Part shown: piece after piece, positions 57,401-59,310 of the stretch
Layout of the letters: the number at the start of each line of letters is the position of its first letter
Position numbering within the stretch: position 1 is the stretch's first letter
Assembly (NCBI GenBank): GCA_023653785.1
Contig: JAMKCH010010212.1
Span: forward strand, 1 to 64,000
Origin: Ophioderma brevispina
Taxonomy: Eukaryota > Echinodermata > Ophiuroidea > Amphilepidida > Ophiodermatidae
Reading direction: 5' to 3'
Length of the DNA stretch: 64,000 nt
The notes under the pieces: generated by a model
What the model saw: only the letters and a program-made list of their open reading frames with translations
Database searches by the model: none
Told to the model about the DNA's origin: nothing
Translations under genes and position numbers: made by a program

Positions 57401-57421
57401 CAATGTGCAGGCAGCTTTCAC
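9308..57421 (-). CDS. TRPV: TRPV-type cation channel gene (Nanchung/OCR-like), partial
   Basis: Composite gene call. TRPV channels are tetrameric non-selective or calcium-permeable cation channels of the plasma or ciliary membrane, with N-terminal ankyrin repeats and six membrane segments. Ordered minus-strand exons cover three ankyrin exons (57421-49955), S1 (about 49574-49420), S2 (32800-32693), S3/S4 (31139-30985), S4-S5/S5 (29085-28976), pore (27000-26860), S6 (24193-24077) and a likely tail exon (9412-9308). Phases agree at the junctions I could test. Diagnostic text includes [23 protein letters not shown] and EKEWQRQ. The ankyrin end [14 protein letters not shown] is typical of invertebrate Nanchung/OCR proteins. 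Missing: N-terminus, S1-S2 loop, and the exon after S6. Frame breaks occur in the S1, S3/S4 and pore exons. Introns total more than 45 kb and are filled with repeats. Confidence 0.9.
9413..10497. other. Intron-like stretch
   Basis: No further exon recognised. 9640-9700 contains GGGGGCCCCCACCTGGCCAC with CGCCACTGGG, which resembles the terminus of a common interspersed repeat, but its partner end is unclear. Confidence 0.35.
10498..10765 (+). repeat. Repeat family E, copy 1 (TGACCTTTGACC-rich)
   Basis: Shares with 24745 and 28220: TGACCTTTGACC words at about 20-bp spacing, CATCAACAAATGAGG, GGATCCAATGTTG-like text, CAAGTTTGGTTCCAATTGAA and TTTTCAATTGAGGTCAAT. Exact TGACCTTTGACCT at 10501-10513, plus several one-mismatch copies. 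Class unknown. Confidence 0.65.
10830..11135 (+). repeat. Repeat family K fragment
   Basis: Contains GGCTGCCATATTGATTGAC, TTGGCTTCCATTTTGAATTTG and GACGCCATCTTGGATTTCTC at about 130-bp spacing. It is the same motif series as 13600-14640. Confidence 0.5.
11269..11620 (+). repeat. MITE family C, copy 1
   Basis: Ends are GTGCAACAAGAGATTTCAA and its inverse TTGAAATCTCTTGTTGCAC followed by CTTTAA. A second copy is at 52802-53097 and a partial one at 13462-13575. Interior blocks include GAAAATTCTGATTTT, TATCCCCA.CTGAAAGGAT and AAAAGGTAGGGAATCTATTG. About 350 bp. Confidence 0.8.
11880..12475 (+). repeat. Degenerate tandem repeat, about four units
   Basis: Each unit has the order CC(A/T)CCC..CAA..A..ATT(C/T)TGAG.AA.TTT, then GTAAATA.CC, then TTTCTGTGCA..C, then a (A)TGACC(T)-rich tail. 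Unit spacing is about 110-180 bp, so units have suffered indels. One exact TGACCTTTGACCT at 12087-12099. Confidence 0.55.
13462..13575 (-). repeat. MITE family C, partial reverse copy
   Basis: TAAAGGTGCAACGACATATTT followed by GGTCATCCTTATTTTCTGTG is the right end of family C read backwards. It is truncated at about 13575. Confidence 0.5.
13600..14645 (+). repeat. Repeat family K, degenerate tandem with CCATNTTGGATTT core
   Basis: The word (G)GCCAT.TTGGAT or its variants recurs near 13720, 13870, 14240, 14310, 14465 and 14600, linked by TTATGGCCA.TTGAATGA-like text. Units are about 130 bp where clear and highly diverged. Confidence 0.45.
14646..15605. other. Intron-like stretch with G-rich repeat scrap
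   Basis: 14774-14905 has a run of 12 or more G, then CATGGGGGCGGGCCGCCCCC and TTGCGCCGCCCCTGGGGGTC. This looks like the terminal part of an interspersed element. The rest shows nothing I can name. Confidence 0.35.
15606..15974 (+). repeat. MITE family D, copy 1
   Basis: Starts CTTAAAGAAACTATCATTGA and ends CAATCACTGTAGTGCCTTTAA. Internal blocks shared by all D copies: AAGTGTCCG.A.GGAC, TTAAGGTTGCTTTTACACTTA-like text, and CTGATTTTTGATGATTTTTT. About 370 bp. Other copies are at 25668 (reverse), 34920, 46816 and 63466. Confidence 0.75.
15975..17434. other. Intron-like stretch, nothing recognised
   Basis: AT-rich, no exon-like frame, no terminal repeats. Confidence 0.4.
17435..17680 (+). repeat. 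Repeat family H, copy 2
   Basis: Matches 2365-2640 (GGGGCATTTTGTGATT, CCAACTTACCCAAAAAG, CACAGTGGCCTG) in the same orientation. Confidence 0.5.
17994..18190. repeat. Left inverted terminal repeat of the DIRS-like element
   Basis: Reverse-matches 23622-23822: shared words include GATGTTGGATGTACAAA, GTCTTGGTACAGATGC, CCTCCAAAATACACACAT, CATTACCCGGTCCCTAAC and ACCCATACCCACAAT. It differs by scattered substitutions and small indels. Confidence 0.85.
18254..18345. repeat. Internal complementary region of the DIRS-like element
   Basis: CAGACTCATACAGAATTACT and ACATCCGTGTTGGATGTAC repeat the terminal about 60 bp of the element's right end in reverse. An adjacent stretch (18262-18292, with AAAACACCATTGTTTTTT) is inverted relative to 17975-18005. 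Confidence 0.6.
18510..19372 (-). pseudogene. Tyrosine recombinase of the DIRS-like element, broken
   Basis: From 19372 down the frame shows [19 protein letters not shown] and [14 protein letters not shown], resembling the start of the DIRS recombinase ('LYDYKW..F..WC'). Lower down, [20 protein letters not shown] fits the 'LLF(I/V)SF.P.F...I....IS' segment that precedes the catalytic HxxR box. The region where HxxR and the nucleophilic tyrosine should lie (about 18800-18510) survives only as scraps in several frames, including [12 protein letters not shown]. Reading requires at least three frame changes. This enzyme would integrate the cDNA circle; here it is inactive as written. Confidence 0.65.
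19582..20467 (-). pseudogene. RT/RNase H of the DIRS-like element, broken
   Basis: From 20467: [20 protein letters not shown] matches the DIRS RT opening ('F.VPKK.GDWRPI.DLK.LN'), followed by QALASVLR. The frame then shifts and the central RT, including the expected YxDD-type site, is lost or scrambled. From about 20050: [31 protein letters not shown] and, in another frame, [11 protein letters not shown]. These are the hallmark of the DIRS RNase H tail ('..DLFA...N..LP.......DP.A...DA.S'). At least two frameshifts. Confidence 0.75.
20468..21512 (-). pseudogene. DIRS-like element, region between gag and RT
   Basis: GC-rich, with only short frames on the minus strand. Presumably decayed C-terminal gag and N-terminal pol. 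I recognise no motif in it. Confidence 0.5.
21513..23063 (-). pseudogene. Gag-like protein of the DIRS-like element, broken
   Basis: The first section (23063-22548) contains [20 protein letters not shown] then [11 protein letters not shown]. This is the Cys/His cluster (C-x2-C, D-x-H-x2-C, C..C) found near the start of DIRS-family gag proteins. The second section (22373-21513) is a 286-codon open frame rich in Pro, Ser and Ala that ends in an acidic stretch ([20 protein letters not shown]). The two sections meet across a 261-bp tandem duplication at 22307-22828. It would form the particle and bind element RNA. Confidence 0.65.
22307..22828 (-). repeat. 261-bp tandem duplication inside DIRS gag
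   Basis: ACTGCCAAGCACCGCTAAAC at 22307 recurs as ACTGCCAAGCACTGCTAAAC at 22568. The match continues through CCAGCGTGTCCGTGG, CTAATCGAGAGACCCCAACC and CCCCCAGCTACCGCAAC. The offset is 261 bp, which is 87 codons, so the reading frame is preserved. Copies differ at scattered sites. Confidence 0.88.
23622..23822. repeat. Right inverted terminal repeat of the DIRS-like element
   Basis: Inverse of 17994-18190. See that entry for the shared words. Confidence 0.85.
23866..24057. repeat. MITE family J, copy 2
   Basis: ATACTTTGTCCGGCCTGAAC and GAGTGATGTCATAG on the left pair with CTATGACGTCACTCC and TTAGTTCAGGCC on the right. Same termini as 7137-7325. It lies only 20 bp from the S6 exon donor at 24077. 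Confidence 0.72.
24077..24193 (-). CDS. TRPV: TRPV exon: S6 and TRP-like helix
   Basis: Acceptor TTTTCAG, 39 codons in phase 0, donor GTAAGA. The translation contains [19 protein letters not shown], the S6 pore-lining segment with the TRPV signature 'NMLIA(L/M)MG', followed by STEKEWQRQ, the start of the post-S6 helix. It joins in phase 0 to the pore exon. The following exon, expected to begin with the conserved 'WA.IV' text, was not located. No lesion in this exon. Confidence 0.94.
24537..24685. repeat. Hairpin MITE
   Basis: CTTTCTTTCAACATACTCTG and ACAGGTGAGAAAATT pair with AATATTCTCACCCAGCTGTT and CAGAGTATCACTGAAAGAAA. About 148 bp. Arms about 55 bp with mismatches. Confidence 0.55.
24745..25136 (+). 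repeat. Repeat family E, copy 2
   Basis: Three exact TGACCTTTGACCT sites (24767, 24887, 24907). Two successive sub-units each run TGACCTTTGACCT, CATCAACATATGAGG, GGATCCC..GGTGCACCTATG, CAAGTTTGG.TCCAATTGAA. The tail (25040-25136, with GTAACACATCTCAAGTAC and GAGTGATTAAATA) is repeated inverted at 26383-26462. Confidence 0.65.
25143..25665. repeat. Foldback element with about 105-bp arms
   Basis: Left arm 25143-25265 and right arm 25545-25665 are inverted copies with few mismatches. Shared text: AAGACAAAGTTTGTA, GGGGTCAAATTTTTAAATTG, AAAAGTATACCATG and TTATTTGTCTAACCACA. The spacer is about 280 bp. Non-coding. Confidence 0.72.
25668..26367 (-). repeat. MITE family D, copy 2 (reverse), split by a hAT-like insertion
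   Basis: Ends TTAAAGACACTATCAGTGA and TCACTGATAGTGCTCTTAA are inverted. The interior is family D read backwards. It is interrupted at 25802 by the 336-bp element in the next entry. Confidence 0.78.
25802..26137. mobile_element. hAT-like MITE with exact 8-bp target duplication
   Basis: Flanked by CAACCTAA at 25794-25801 and 26138-26145. Ends CAGGGAGGGCGGCCAAG and CTTGGCCGCCACCGCCTG are imperfect inverted repeats starting CAGG. Removing it restores an uninterrupted family D sequence, which confirms the boundaries. The 8-bp duplication and CA..TG ends indicate hAT. No transposase. Confidence 0.85.
26368..26600 (-). repeat. Inverted tail of family E
   Basis: 26383-26462 is the reverse of 25040-25136 (CCTCAGTCTGTCACTATTTA, TTGAGATGTGTTACAA). 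The following text (GCTAAGTGGTCCTCCAG) matches 28670-28690 beside the third family E copy. Confidence 0.5.
26860..27000 (-). CDS. TRPV: TRPV exon: pore helix and selectivity filter (frame broken)
   Basis: Acceptor TATTTCAG, 141 bp, donor GTAAGT. One frame gives [21 protein letters not shown], the pore helix and filter (here SLGEF) of invertebrate TRPV channels. The text needed to enter the S6 exon (YPNMAK, then ALFFVYM) lies in a different frame. One base is missing around 26887-26893, within TATGGCACTATACG on the minus strand. The first 30 bp also fail to give family-like residues in the filter frame, and the phase inherited from the S5 exon meets a TAG, so a second lesion there is likely. 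Confidence 0.87.
27275..27433. repeat. Long near-perfect hairpin
   Basis: Left arm 27275-27344 and right arm 27362-27433 pair over about 70 bp with few mismatches. Shared: GAATAAAAGA, GGCCAT.TTAGATGGTGTC, ATAATGGATGG and ACCCAATATTTTA. The loop is about 17 nt. Confidence 0.82.
28220..28660 (+). repeat. Repeat family E, copy 3
   Basis: Exact TGACCTTTGACCT at 28245 and 28546. GTTGCACCT and TTTTCAATTGAGGTCAA blocks as in the other copies. Interrupted by the insertion at 28260-28411. Confidence 0.65.
28260..28411. mobile_element. Small G-rich insertion element
   Basis: Flanked on both sides by GACCTCA (28253-28259 and 28412-28418), interrupting family E. Begins GGCGCAGATTGGGGGG and ends CCTGGATCCGCCATTG, imperfectly inverted. 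About 152 bp. Probably a non-autonomous DNA transposon; superfamily uncertain because the duplication is 7 bp as aligned. Confidence 0.6.
28976..29085 (-). CDS. TRPV: TRPV exon: S4-S5 linker and S5
   Basis: Acceptor TTATTACAG, 110 bp (1 + 36 codons + 1), donor GTAGGT. The translation [20 protein letters not shown] continues to LIGFSQ. 'F.LVGPF..MI.KMI.GDL..F' is a conserved S4-S5/S5 signature of TRPV proteins. The incoming base completes an arginine codon with the previous exon. Intact. Confidence 0.95.
29086..30984. other. Intron between S5 and S3/S4 exons
   Basis: No further exon. A plus-strand frame at 30340-30548 contains [17 protein letters not shown], vaguely like a transposase zinc finger, but nothing around supports it. 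29225-29345 has short inverted similarity around a CATATGACATT-like word. Confidence 0.4.
30985..31139 (-). CDS. TRPV: TRPV exon: S3/S4 (one in-frame stop)
   Basis: Acceptor TTTTTACAG, 155 bp, donor GTAAGT. The frame starts [20 protein letters not shown] and ends [16 protein letters not shown], a good match to TRPV S3 and S4. Entry and exit phases agree with the neighbouring exons. A TAA at 31044-31046 interrupts the frame just before DVAVILAIL, where relatives carry an acidic residue. A single G-to-T change would explain it. Confidence 0.9.
31140..32186. other. Intron stretch, nothing recognised
   Basis: No repeat termini or exon-like frames that I can support. Confidence 0.4.
32187..32606. 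repeat. MITE with AGGGCTGTCTAC ends
   Basis: AGGGCTGTCTAC at the left and GTAGACAGCCCT at the right are exact inverted repeats, with GTCA-rich subterminal text on both sides. About 420 bp. Target duplication unclear. Confidence 0.6.
32693..32800 (-). CDS. TRPV: TRPV exon: S2
   Basis: Acceptor GTCTGCAG, 36 codons in phase 0, donor GTAAGT. The translation begins [20 protein letters not shown] and continues [12 protein letters not shown]. 'FE.LT.LG' followed by 'E.Y..G.RTF' is the TRPV S2 segment and its exit. Joins in phase to MGAPAK of the next exon. Intact. Confidence 0.93.
32983..33340 (+). repeat. MITE family B, copy 2
   Basis: AAAGGACCATGGTCCAAATG start and TTAAATTGGGTCATCCTCC end; interior as copy 1 (TTTACAGATGGGGTTTGG, CACAGTACTCTATGGGG). 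Confidence 0.75.
33438..33743. repeat. MITE with AAAGGTCCCAGGAAAA ends
   Basis: Exact 16-bp inverted ends, plus an inner inverted pair (ATTAGTGAAACTATTGATT at 33547 and AATCAATAGTTTCACTAAT at 33627). About 306 bp. Non-coding, although the minus strand happens to be open for 92 codons. Confidence 0.75.
34158..34517 (-). repeat. MITE family B, copy 3 (reverse)
   Basis: Begins AAGGGGATGGCCCGTTTTAG and ends ATCGGGCCATGGACCTTTAA. Interior is the reverse of copy 1. Confidence 0.78.
34920..36957 (+). repeat. MITE family D, copy 3, split by a 1.67-kb transposon
   Basis: The left part (34920-35086: ATCAGTGATTTGAAAA, GAAGATAAGTCTGTAGAATT) and right part (36758-36957: AAGTGTCCGTTCGGAC, CTGATTTTTGATGATTTTTT, AATCACTGATAGTGCCTTTA) together form a complete family D copy. 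Confidence 0.78.
35087..36757. mobile_element. Non-autonomous DNA transposon nested in family D
   Basis: Inverted ends: AAGTAAAAAAAAAACATG + TTTCTCGTCC on the left, and GGACGAGAAA + CATGTTTTTTCTTTTACTT on the right (about 29 bp with small differences). Inside lie a G-rich block next to the left end and a C/G-rich block next to the right end. 35588-35926 stays open on the plus strand for 112 codons, but resembles no transposase I know. Superfamily not assigned. Confidence 0.75.
37152..37508 (+). repeat. MITE family B, copy 4
   Basis: TTAAAGGTCCATGGCCCGAT start and ATCGGGCCATCCCCCTTTAA end. Closest to copy 1, with a small insertion after GATTTACCGG. Confidence 0.8.
37509..38112. other. Intron stretch
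   Basis: 37690-37830 shares TGGACCT..GTCCATTTTG text with family G (52265, 61365). Otherwise nothing. Confidence 0.35.
38113..38361 (-). pseudogene. LINE reverse transcriptase C-terminal fragment
   Basis: The minus-strand frame has [17 protein letters not shown], then DSRTRASR and [14 protein letters not shown]. This order matches the C-terminal end of Jockey/CR1-type LINE ORF2 proteins ('RL...YKI..GLV.I', 'R..R', 'SFFPRTI..WN.L'). Only the last about 80 residues remain. A 5'-truncated insertion is the usual cause. Confidence 0.75.
38736..40619. mobile_element. DNA transposon with 25-bp inverted ends and TA duplication
   Basis: Ends begin CCRTATTCGACCTATTTAG and continue CGCCCC, 25 bp with one mismatch, flanked by TA on both sides (38734-38735 and 40620-40621). 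Subterminal GGGCGCT words repeat on both sides in both orientations. Length 1,884 bp. No transposase frame is visible, so it is non-autonomous. The superfamily is unclear; TA duplication fits Tc1/mariner-like or other TA-targeting groups. Confidence 0.8.
41060..41385 (-). pseudogene. LINE reverse transcriptase C-terminal fragment
   Basis: On the minus strand, [15 protein letters not shown] is followed, after a one-base frame change, by [12 protein letters not shown]. This is the C-terminus shared by many CR1/L2-type ORF2 proteins ('GP..WN.LP..L......F...LK..L'). It lies between two pieces of the tandem repeat above. Confidence 0.7.
41475..41639. mobile_element. 165-bp hAT-like MITE
   Basis: Flanked by TGTAGT at 41469-41474 and 41640-41645. 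The ends CAGGGTGTGA and TCACACCCCTG are inverted with one base inserted. The neighbouring tandem unit at 41935-41950 shows the empty site (AAATGTAGTTTTATAG), which confirms the boundaries. The duplication seen is 6 bp; 8 would be standard for hAT. Confidence 0.7.
42112..42455 (-). repeat. tRNA-derived SINE
   Basis: On the minus strand from 42455: TGGTTTAGTGGTTAGAG resembles a polymerase III A box, followed about 40 bp later by GGTTCAAACCCC, a B box. The spacing equals that in tRNA genes. A non-tRNA body of about 270 bp follows, including CTGCTTTAGCAGGAAGACAC. I cannot name the parent tRNA or the body domain. Confidence 0.7.
42696..43828. mobile_element. Tc1/mariner-like element with about 210-bp inverted ends, no transposase
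   Basis: Flanked by TA (42694-42695 and 43829-43830). Outer ends CAGTGTGAGTCAAWAAAA. The inverted similarity continues about 210 bp inwards: CCTACATTCA, AAACAGGCT, TTTATTTGGTGTC, and CTAAAAATCC..TTTGGCCGAT-like text. The core of about 700 bp has no transposase-like frame. Long internal-repeat arms of this size are known in some Tc1 elements. Confidence 0.85.
43831..44077. other. Short spacer between two DNA transposons
   Basis: Nothing recognised. Confidence 0.4.
44078..45433. mobile_element. Foldback DNA element with about 105-bp inverted ends
   Basis: Left arm 44078-44178 and right arm 45325-45433 are inverted: TTGGTATAAATCTATCGG, ACATATATAATGAAATATCC, GTACCAGATGGTTT and CATTGGAGTA.TCCTTGCGAA. 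The 1.15-kb core has no transposase. The plus-strand frame at 45132-45380 is partly made of the arm. Its right end touches MITE A copy 4. Confidence 0.78.
45430..45713 (+). repeat. MITE family A, copy 4 (internally deleted)
   Basis: TTTAAAGGTGCATGTTCCGAT start and AAACAAGCACCTTTAA end; lacks the ACTTCC/GGAAGTAG section near the left end that other copies carry. Confidence 0.75.
45714..46815. other. Intron stretch, nothing recognised
   Basis: AT-rich, no repeat termini or exon-like frames that I can support. The S1-S2 loop exon of the channel should lie somewhere between 32800 and 47560 but I could not find it. Confidence 0.4.
46816..47560 (+). repeat. MITE family D, copy 4 (diverged, right end lost)
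   Basis: Starts TTAAAGACACTATCATTGCA. The right part has TTGATGATTTTCAAACAAAA, but the terminal inverted repeat is missing where the exon-derived tandem array begins. Split by the hAT-like element at 47079-47442. Confidence 0.6.
47079..47442. mobile_element. hAT-like MITE with exact 8-bp target duplication
   Basis: Flanked by GCTTGCTT at 47071-47078 and 47443-47450. Perfect 15-bp inverted ends CAGTGTTCGATTTAG. Length 364 bp. An 8-bp duplication with CAGTG ends indicates hAT. Interior non-coding, with ACATGCAC words in both orientations. Confidence 0.92.
47563..49470 (-). repeat. Tandem array of about 25 exon/donor-boundary units (about 76 bp)
   Basis: Minus-strand unit: CTAGCAATCCTTACAACAGC, then ATTCTATCTCAGACCAGGCA, then CTGTAAGTAACCAATCCCAT, then AATGCATTGCAATGTGC. 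The first two blocks translate as [13 protein letters not shown], the end of TRPV S1, and the third contains the 5' splice site GTAAGT. I count 25 units by their TTACTTACAG-type donor blocks on the plus strand. Units differ mostly by single-base insertions and deletions rather than substitutions. The unit closest to the rest of the exon (49400-49470) is continuous with the S1 exon. The far end stops abruptly in MITE D copy 4. Confidence 0.93.
49420..49574 (-). CDS. TRPV: TRPV exon: pre-S1 linker and S1 (frame broken)
   Basis: Acceptor TTTGTGCAG at 49575-49583; a second AG four bases in (exon start 49570) gives phase 0 with the preceding exon. From there [13 protein letters not shown] fits the TRPV linker after the last ankyrin repeat. 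The next family-like text, [15 protein letters not shown], is in another frame. If instead the first AG is used, the frame reads through to EEKWKTF but meets one TAA near 49534. Either way one lesion is present. A further shift is needed to enter [13 protein letters not shown]. The exon runs into the tandem array, so its true donor is ambiguous. Confidence 0.8.
49955..50206 (-). CDS. TRPV: TRPV exon: last ankyrin repeats
   Basis: Acceptor TTTTATTTTCCAG, 84 codons in phase 0, donor GTATGT. It opens [20 protein letters not shown], continues [20 protein letters not shown], then [17 protein letters not shown] and [12 protein letters not shown]. Ankyrin repeat followed by the 'W..GS.TC..Y.L...D..D' finger is specific to TRPV proteins and, in this wording, closest to Nanchung/OCR. 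Fully open. Confidence 0.97.
50207..50595. other. Intron stretch, nothing recognised
   Basis: No repeat boundary or coding frame seen. Confidence 0.4.
50596..51147. repeat. MITE with CACTGCAAAAA ends and dense GTGTTAA words
   Basis: Inverted ends GCACTGCAAAAAACTGGGG and CCCAGTTTTTGCAGTGC. The interior has roughly twenty GGTGTTA/TAACACC words in both orientations, some in a GTTAACACC..GGTGTTAA arrangement. About 550 bp, non-coding. Confidence 0.75.
51148..52264. other. Intron stretch, nothing recognised
   Basis: AT-rich, no exon-like frame or repeat termini. Confidence 0.4.
52265..52560. repeat. Repeat family G, copy 1
   Basis: Shares AAGTGGACCTAACCC, TTTTTGGACTTTTTGA, CATCTCATCACCAA and GGACCTTT..CC with 61365-61710 in the same order. 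It contains long T runs. Class unknown. Confidence 0.55.
52576..52729 (-). CDS. TRPV: TRPV exon: ankyrin repeats (middle)
   Basis: Acceptor TTTTTTTCAG, 154 bp (1 + 51 codons), donor GTAAAG. The translation holds [35 protein letters not shown] and [11 protein letters not shown]. 'GEYPL(S/A)FAAC' is a near-invariant TRPV ankyrin block. Junction phases agree with both neighbours. Intact. Confidence 0.97.
52802..53097 (+). repeat. MITE family C, copy 2
   Basis: AAAGGTGCAACAAGAGATTT start and GAAATCTTTCATTGCACCTTT end. Interior as 11269-11620 with a deletion of about 60 bp. Confidence 0.78.
53110..53399. repeat. Interspersed repeat fragment ending in CAGA repeats
   Basis: CCACCAAGTTTCA occurs twice (53196, 53310), with ATGACCTTTGA and (CAGA)n near 53370. 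It resembles repeat 3' ends with short tandem tails. Class unknown. Confidence 0.35.
53400..54265. mobile_element. Foldback element with about 72-bp inverted ends
   Basis: AGTTCTGCTAAGCATAACTC, CACATTATGTCTTTAACATG and TTGTCATTAACGGATGTGG at the left recur inverted at 54197-54265, apparently without mismatch over most of the arm. The 730-bp core includes a minus-strand frame with [18 protein letters not shown], which I could not assign. AGATTGGGACT occurs just outside both the left end (53390) and the right end of the adjoining MITE (54499). Confidence 0.75.
54266..54497. mobile_element. 232-bp MITE with TA duplication
   Basis: Ends CAATCTTGGAAAAAA and TTTTTTCCAAGATTG, flanked by TA at 54264-54265 and 54498-54499. 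Tc1/mariner-like by duplication. Non-coding. Confidence 0.8.
54510..56369. other. Intron stretch, nothing recognised
   Basis: No host exon, RNA gene or clear transposon terminus. 55075-55230 has ACAGTACTCTATGGGCTATT and AAATTTTGGAATTAAAG, faintly like family B. Confidence 0.35.
56370..56990 (+). repeat. Repeat family F, copy 2, split by a hAT-like MITE
   Basis: Same block order as 2040-2335, with exact TGACCTTTGACCT at 56443-56455. The two halves join at ACCATGAC. Confidence 0.65.
56485..56820. mobile_element. hAT-like MITE with exact 8-bp target duplication
   Basis: Flanked by ACCATGAC at 56477-56484 and 56821-56828. Ends CACAGATTTCTA..ATAACAC and its inverse, followed by an inner inverted TAGATAGCG.ACGCC. 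Length 336 bp. Family F copy 1 at 2170 shows the unoccupied site (TACCATGACATGCAAG). Confidence 0.88.
57000..57231. repeat. Inverted pair flanking an exon donor
   Basis: TTAACCCCCTGAGGTCTACC at 57013 and GGTAGACCTCAGGGGGTTAA at 57206 are inverted, with CCAATCAGA/TCTGATTGG words inside. A hairpin MITE of about 213 bp ends two or three bases before the donor of the exon at 57232. Confidence 0.75.
57232..57421 (-). CDS. TRPV: TRPV exon: ankyrin repeats (first visible)
   Basis: Acceptor CATCTGTAG, 190 bp (2 + 62 codons + 2), donor GTAAGT. The translation runs [20 protein letters not shown], then [13 protein letters not shown] and PIGTDYNG. '[11 protein letters not shown]....K.L' followed by 'RCCG.FF.P.DQ' is a TRPV ankyrin hallmark. 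It joins in phase to LTHWGEYPL. Intact. Upstream exons encoding the first ankyrin repeats and the start codon were not found to the window end. Confidence 0.97.
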
Positions 57422-57442
57422 CTACAGATGCAATGCAAATAA

Positions 57443-58304
57443 TTCAAGGCATAATTAATCATAATAATCATAATCAATGAGATTTATAGAGCGCCTTTTA
57501 CAATGTAGGCAAAGCGTTATATAGAAGAAAAAGAAAGAAAAACTATAAATTAGGGAAGAGGTGAGATTTCAGTTGGTGTCTGAAAGTGGTTATGTTGTCT
57601 TGGTTATGGAGCTCAAAGGTTATGGCATTCCAAAGGCAGGGAGCAGCGATTGAAAATGCCCGGTCGTCTGCCATCTTCCTGGAACGAGGAATATTCATAC
57701 ACTCTGCGTATTTACGCATATAGAGCAGCAAATCAGTGAAGCCGTTAACAAAATACGCGAACGTAGCGCGAGTGGATTGAAAGTGTTCAGTTGCACTCCG
57801 CGTGCTGCGTAAGGTGCTTTCGAACGAGTGCGCGTCGCGCAGGACTGATTTATTTTCTCAGTGGGTAATTGTTTTTAATTTCTATGATAAATGACATTTT
57901 AAAACTACTCTTTATTACTAATTACGGCAAATACTTTTATTTTCTGTCGTGTATGGATTAGGTTAATAACTGCGCATTTACTTTTGCTCGAAAAATGGGA
58001 CAAATCAATGCACTTGCGCTGAATTTTGATGCTTGTCCAATGCACTTGCTCCTGCGGAGTTTGTGCATTAGACACATCAAAATCTCAGCGCGCGTGCATT
58101 GATTTGTCCAATTTTTCTCGCATGAAGTAAATGCGCAGTTATTAACCTATAATCAAAACTGACAGCAGTGCTAGAGCGAAGACAATAAGGAGTCTGGCGA
58201 ACTTGAAAATAAGATGATATATAGGCCGGCACTGATGAATGAAATGCTTTATGGGTTAAAAGAAGAGATTTTACATTATAAGCTGAATACCTACAGTGTA
58301 TCAT
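57443..58304 (-). pseudogene. L2-like LINE 3' end (split by a hairpin element)
   Basis: The 58304-58077 part reads VKSLLLTHKAFHSSVPAYIS; the 57731-57543 part reads MADDRAFSIAAPCLWNAITF and TTFRHQLKSHLF. Together they match the end of L2/CR1-type ORF2 ('ILLLT.KAL....P.Y', 'RAFS.AAP.LWN.LP', 'F...LK..LF'). Downstream the minus strand has AGGCGCTCTATAAATC and ATTATGATTATTATGATTA, the L2-style 3' tail. The tail ends about 22-28 bp from the acceptor of the TRPV exon at 57421. Confidence 0.78.
57952..58150. repeat. Hairpin element inside the LINE remnant
   Basis: AGGTTAATAACTGCGCATTT, GACAAATCAATGCAC and ATTTTGATG on the left recur inverted on the right (AAATGCGCAGTTATTAACCT). Arms are about 80 bp, loop about 40 bp. 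Confidence 0.8.
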
Positions 58305-59215
58305 GTGCTTTATTCCATTGCCAGAATAAAGATATGATACAAAGTAGGTGCAAAGGGTATATTGTTTAATCCCCTTTCACTACCTATTTTCATACAGCAT
58401 TTGTGACTGGCTATACAGGGGCAGAATTTTGTGGAGAGCTACGCAAATCCAGTATGATTTTCACAGATTGGCGAGTCTTTGGATTCTCCTCTAATCAGTT
58501 TGTGTGAAACTTTTAGCTGTTTTAGCAGTGGATTTGTTTGGGGGATTCTATGCAAGAGTGGGCTCTCGCTGAAATTCTAGCCCTGCTATTAGGCCATTCA
58601 AACATTTCATAACCAGTTCAGTTCAGCACTGCCGCCATTTTTCTGTGTTGCTGATTGGCTAAAATAATCACTTAAGTTCCATTGTGTCCAATCGGCAGGA
58701 AATGTTGACAGGGTTAATTTCAGAGACAAATTCCAATTCCTAGGCGAGCATACATCATCATGTGAGTGCAAGAAGGCTGTAGTGCAATAGCTGCCATGTG
58801 ATATATCTATGTGCTTGCATGTGTTAGGATGACTCAATTTATCTTTCCTTGAGTCAGTGGCTCTTGAAATGGTTCTTCAGGCAACTGTGTCACCTGAAGT
58901 ATGTTTGATAGGAATTTCTGACAAATGGCAGCTATTGCACTTATGACCACCTTATGACCATACAACACAATGATAATGTACATTCAGAAAAAAAACATGG
59001 GACAATATGAGTTCCATGTAGGTCATCCAATTAAATATGTTAAAGATAAAATATATATATCACACACATTGACTATAATTATGGTCAATATAATCTTTCA
59101 CCTTTGCATATGTACCTCCATGTAAGGCTATTGTTAAATACTATCAATTAATCCATCACTGTACTAAAATGCAGGGAAACTTTTTTTTAAAAATATCCAA
59201 AAGTGTATACCAATG
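58305..59215. other. Non-coding stretch
   Basis: No exon of the channel's N-terminus could be recognised here. Confidence 0.4.
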
Positions 59216-59310
59216 GTGTGCACATGTACATGCACACACTCACACATTCCCATATACACGCATGTGTGTGTGCATGCACGCACACACACACACACACAAA
59301 AACCAAACAC
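59216..59310. repeat. CA/TG-rich simple repeat
   Basis: Alternating CACACA and TGTGTG runs, with (CA)n at 59280-59299. Confidence 0.85.
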
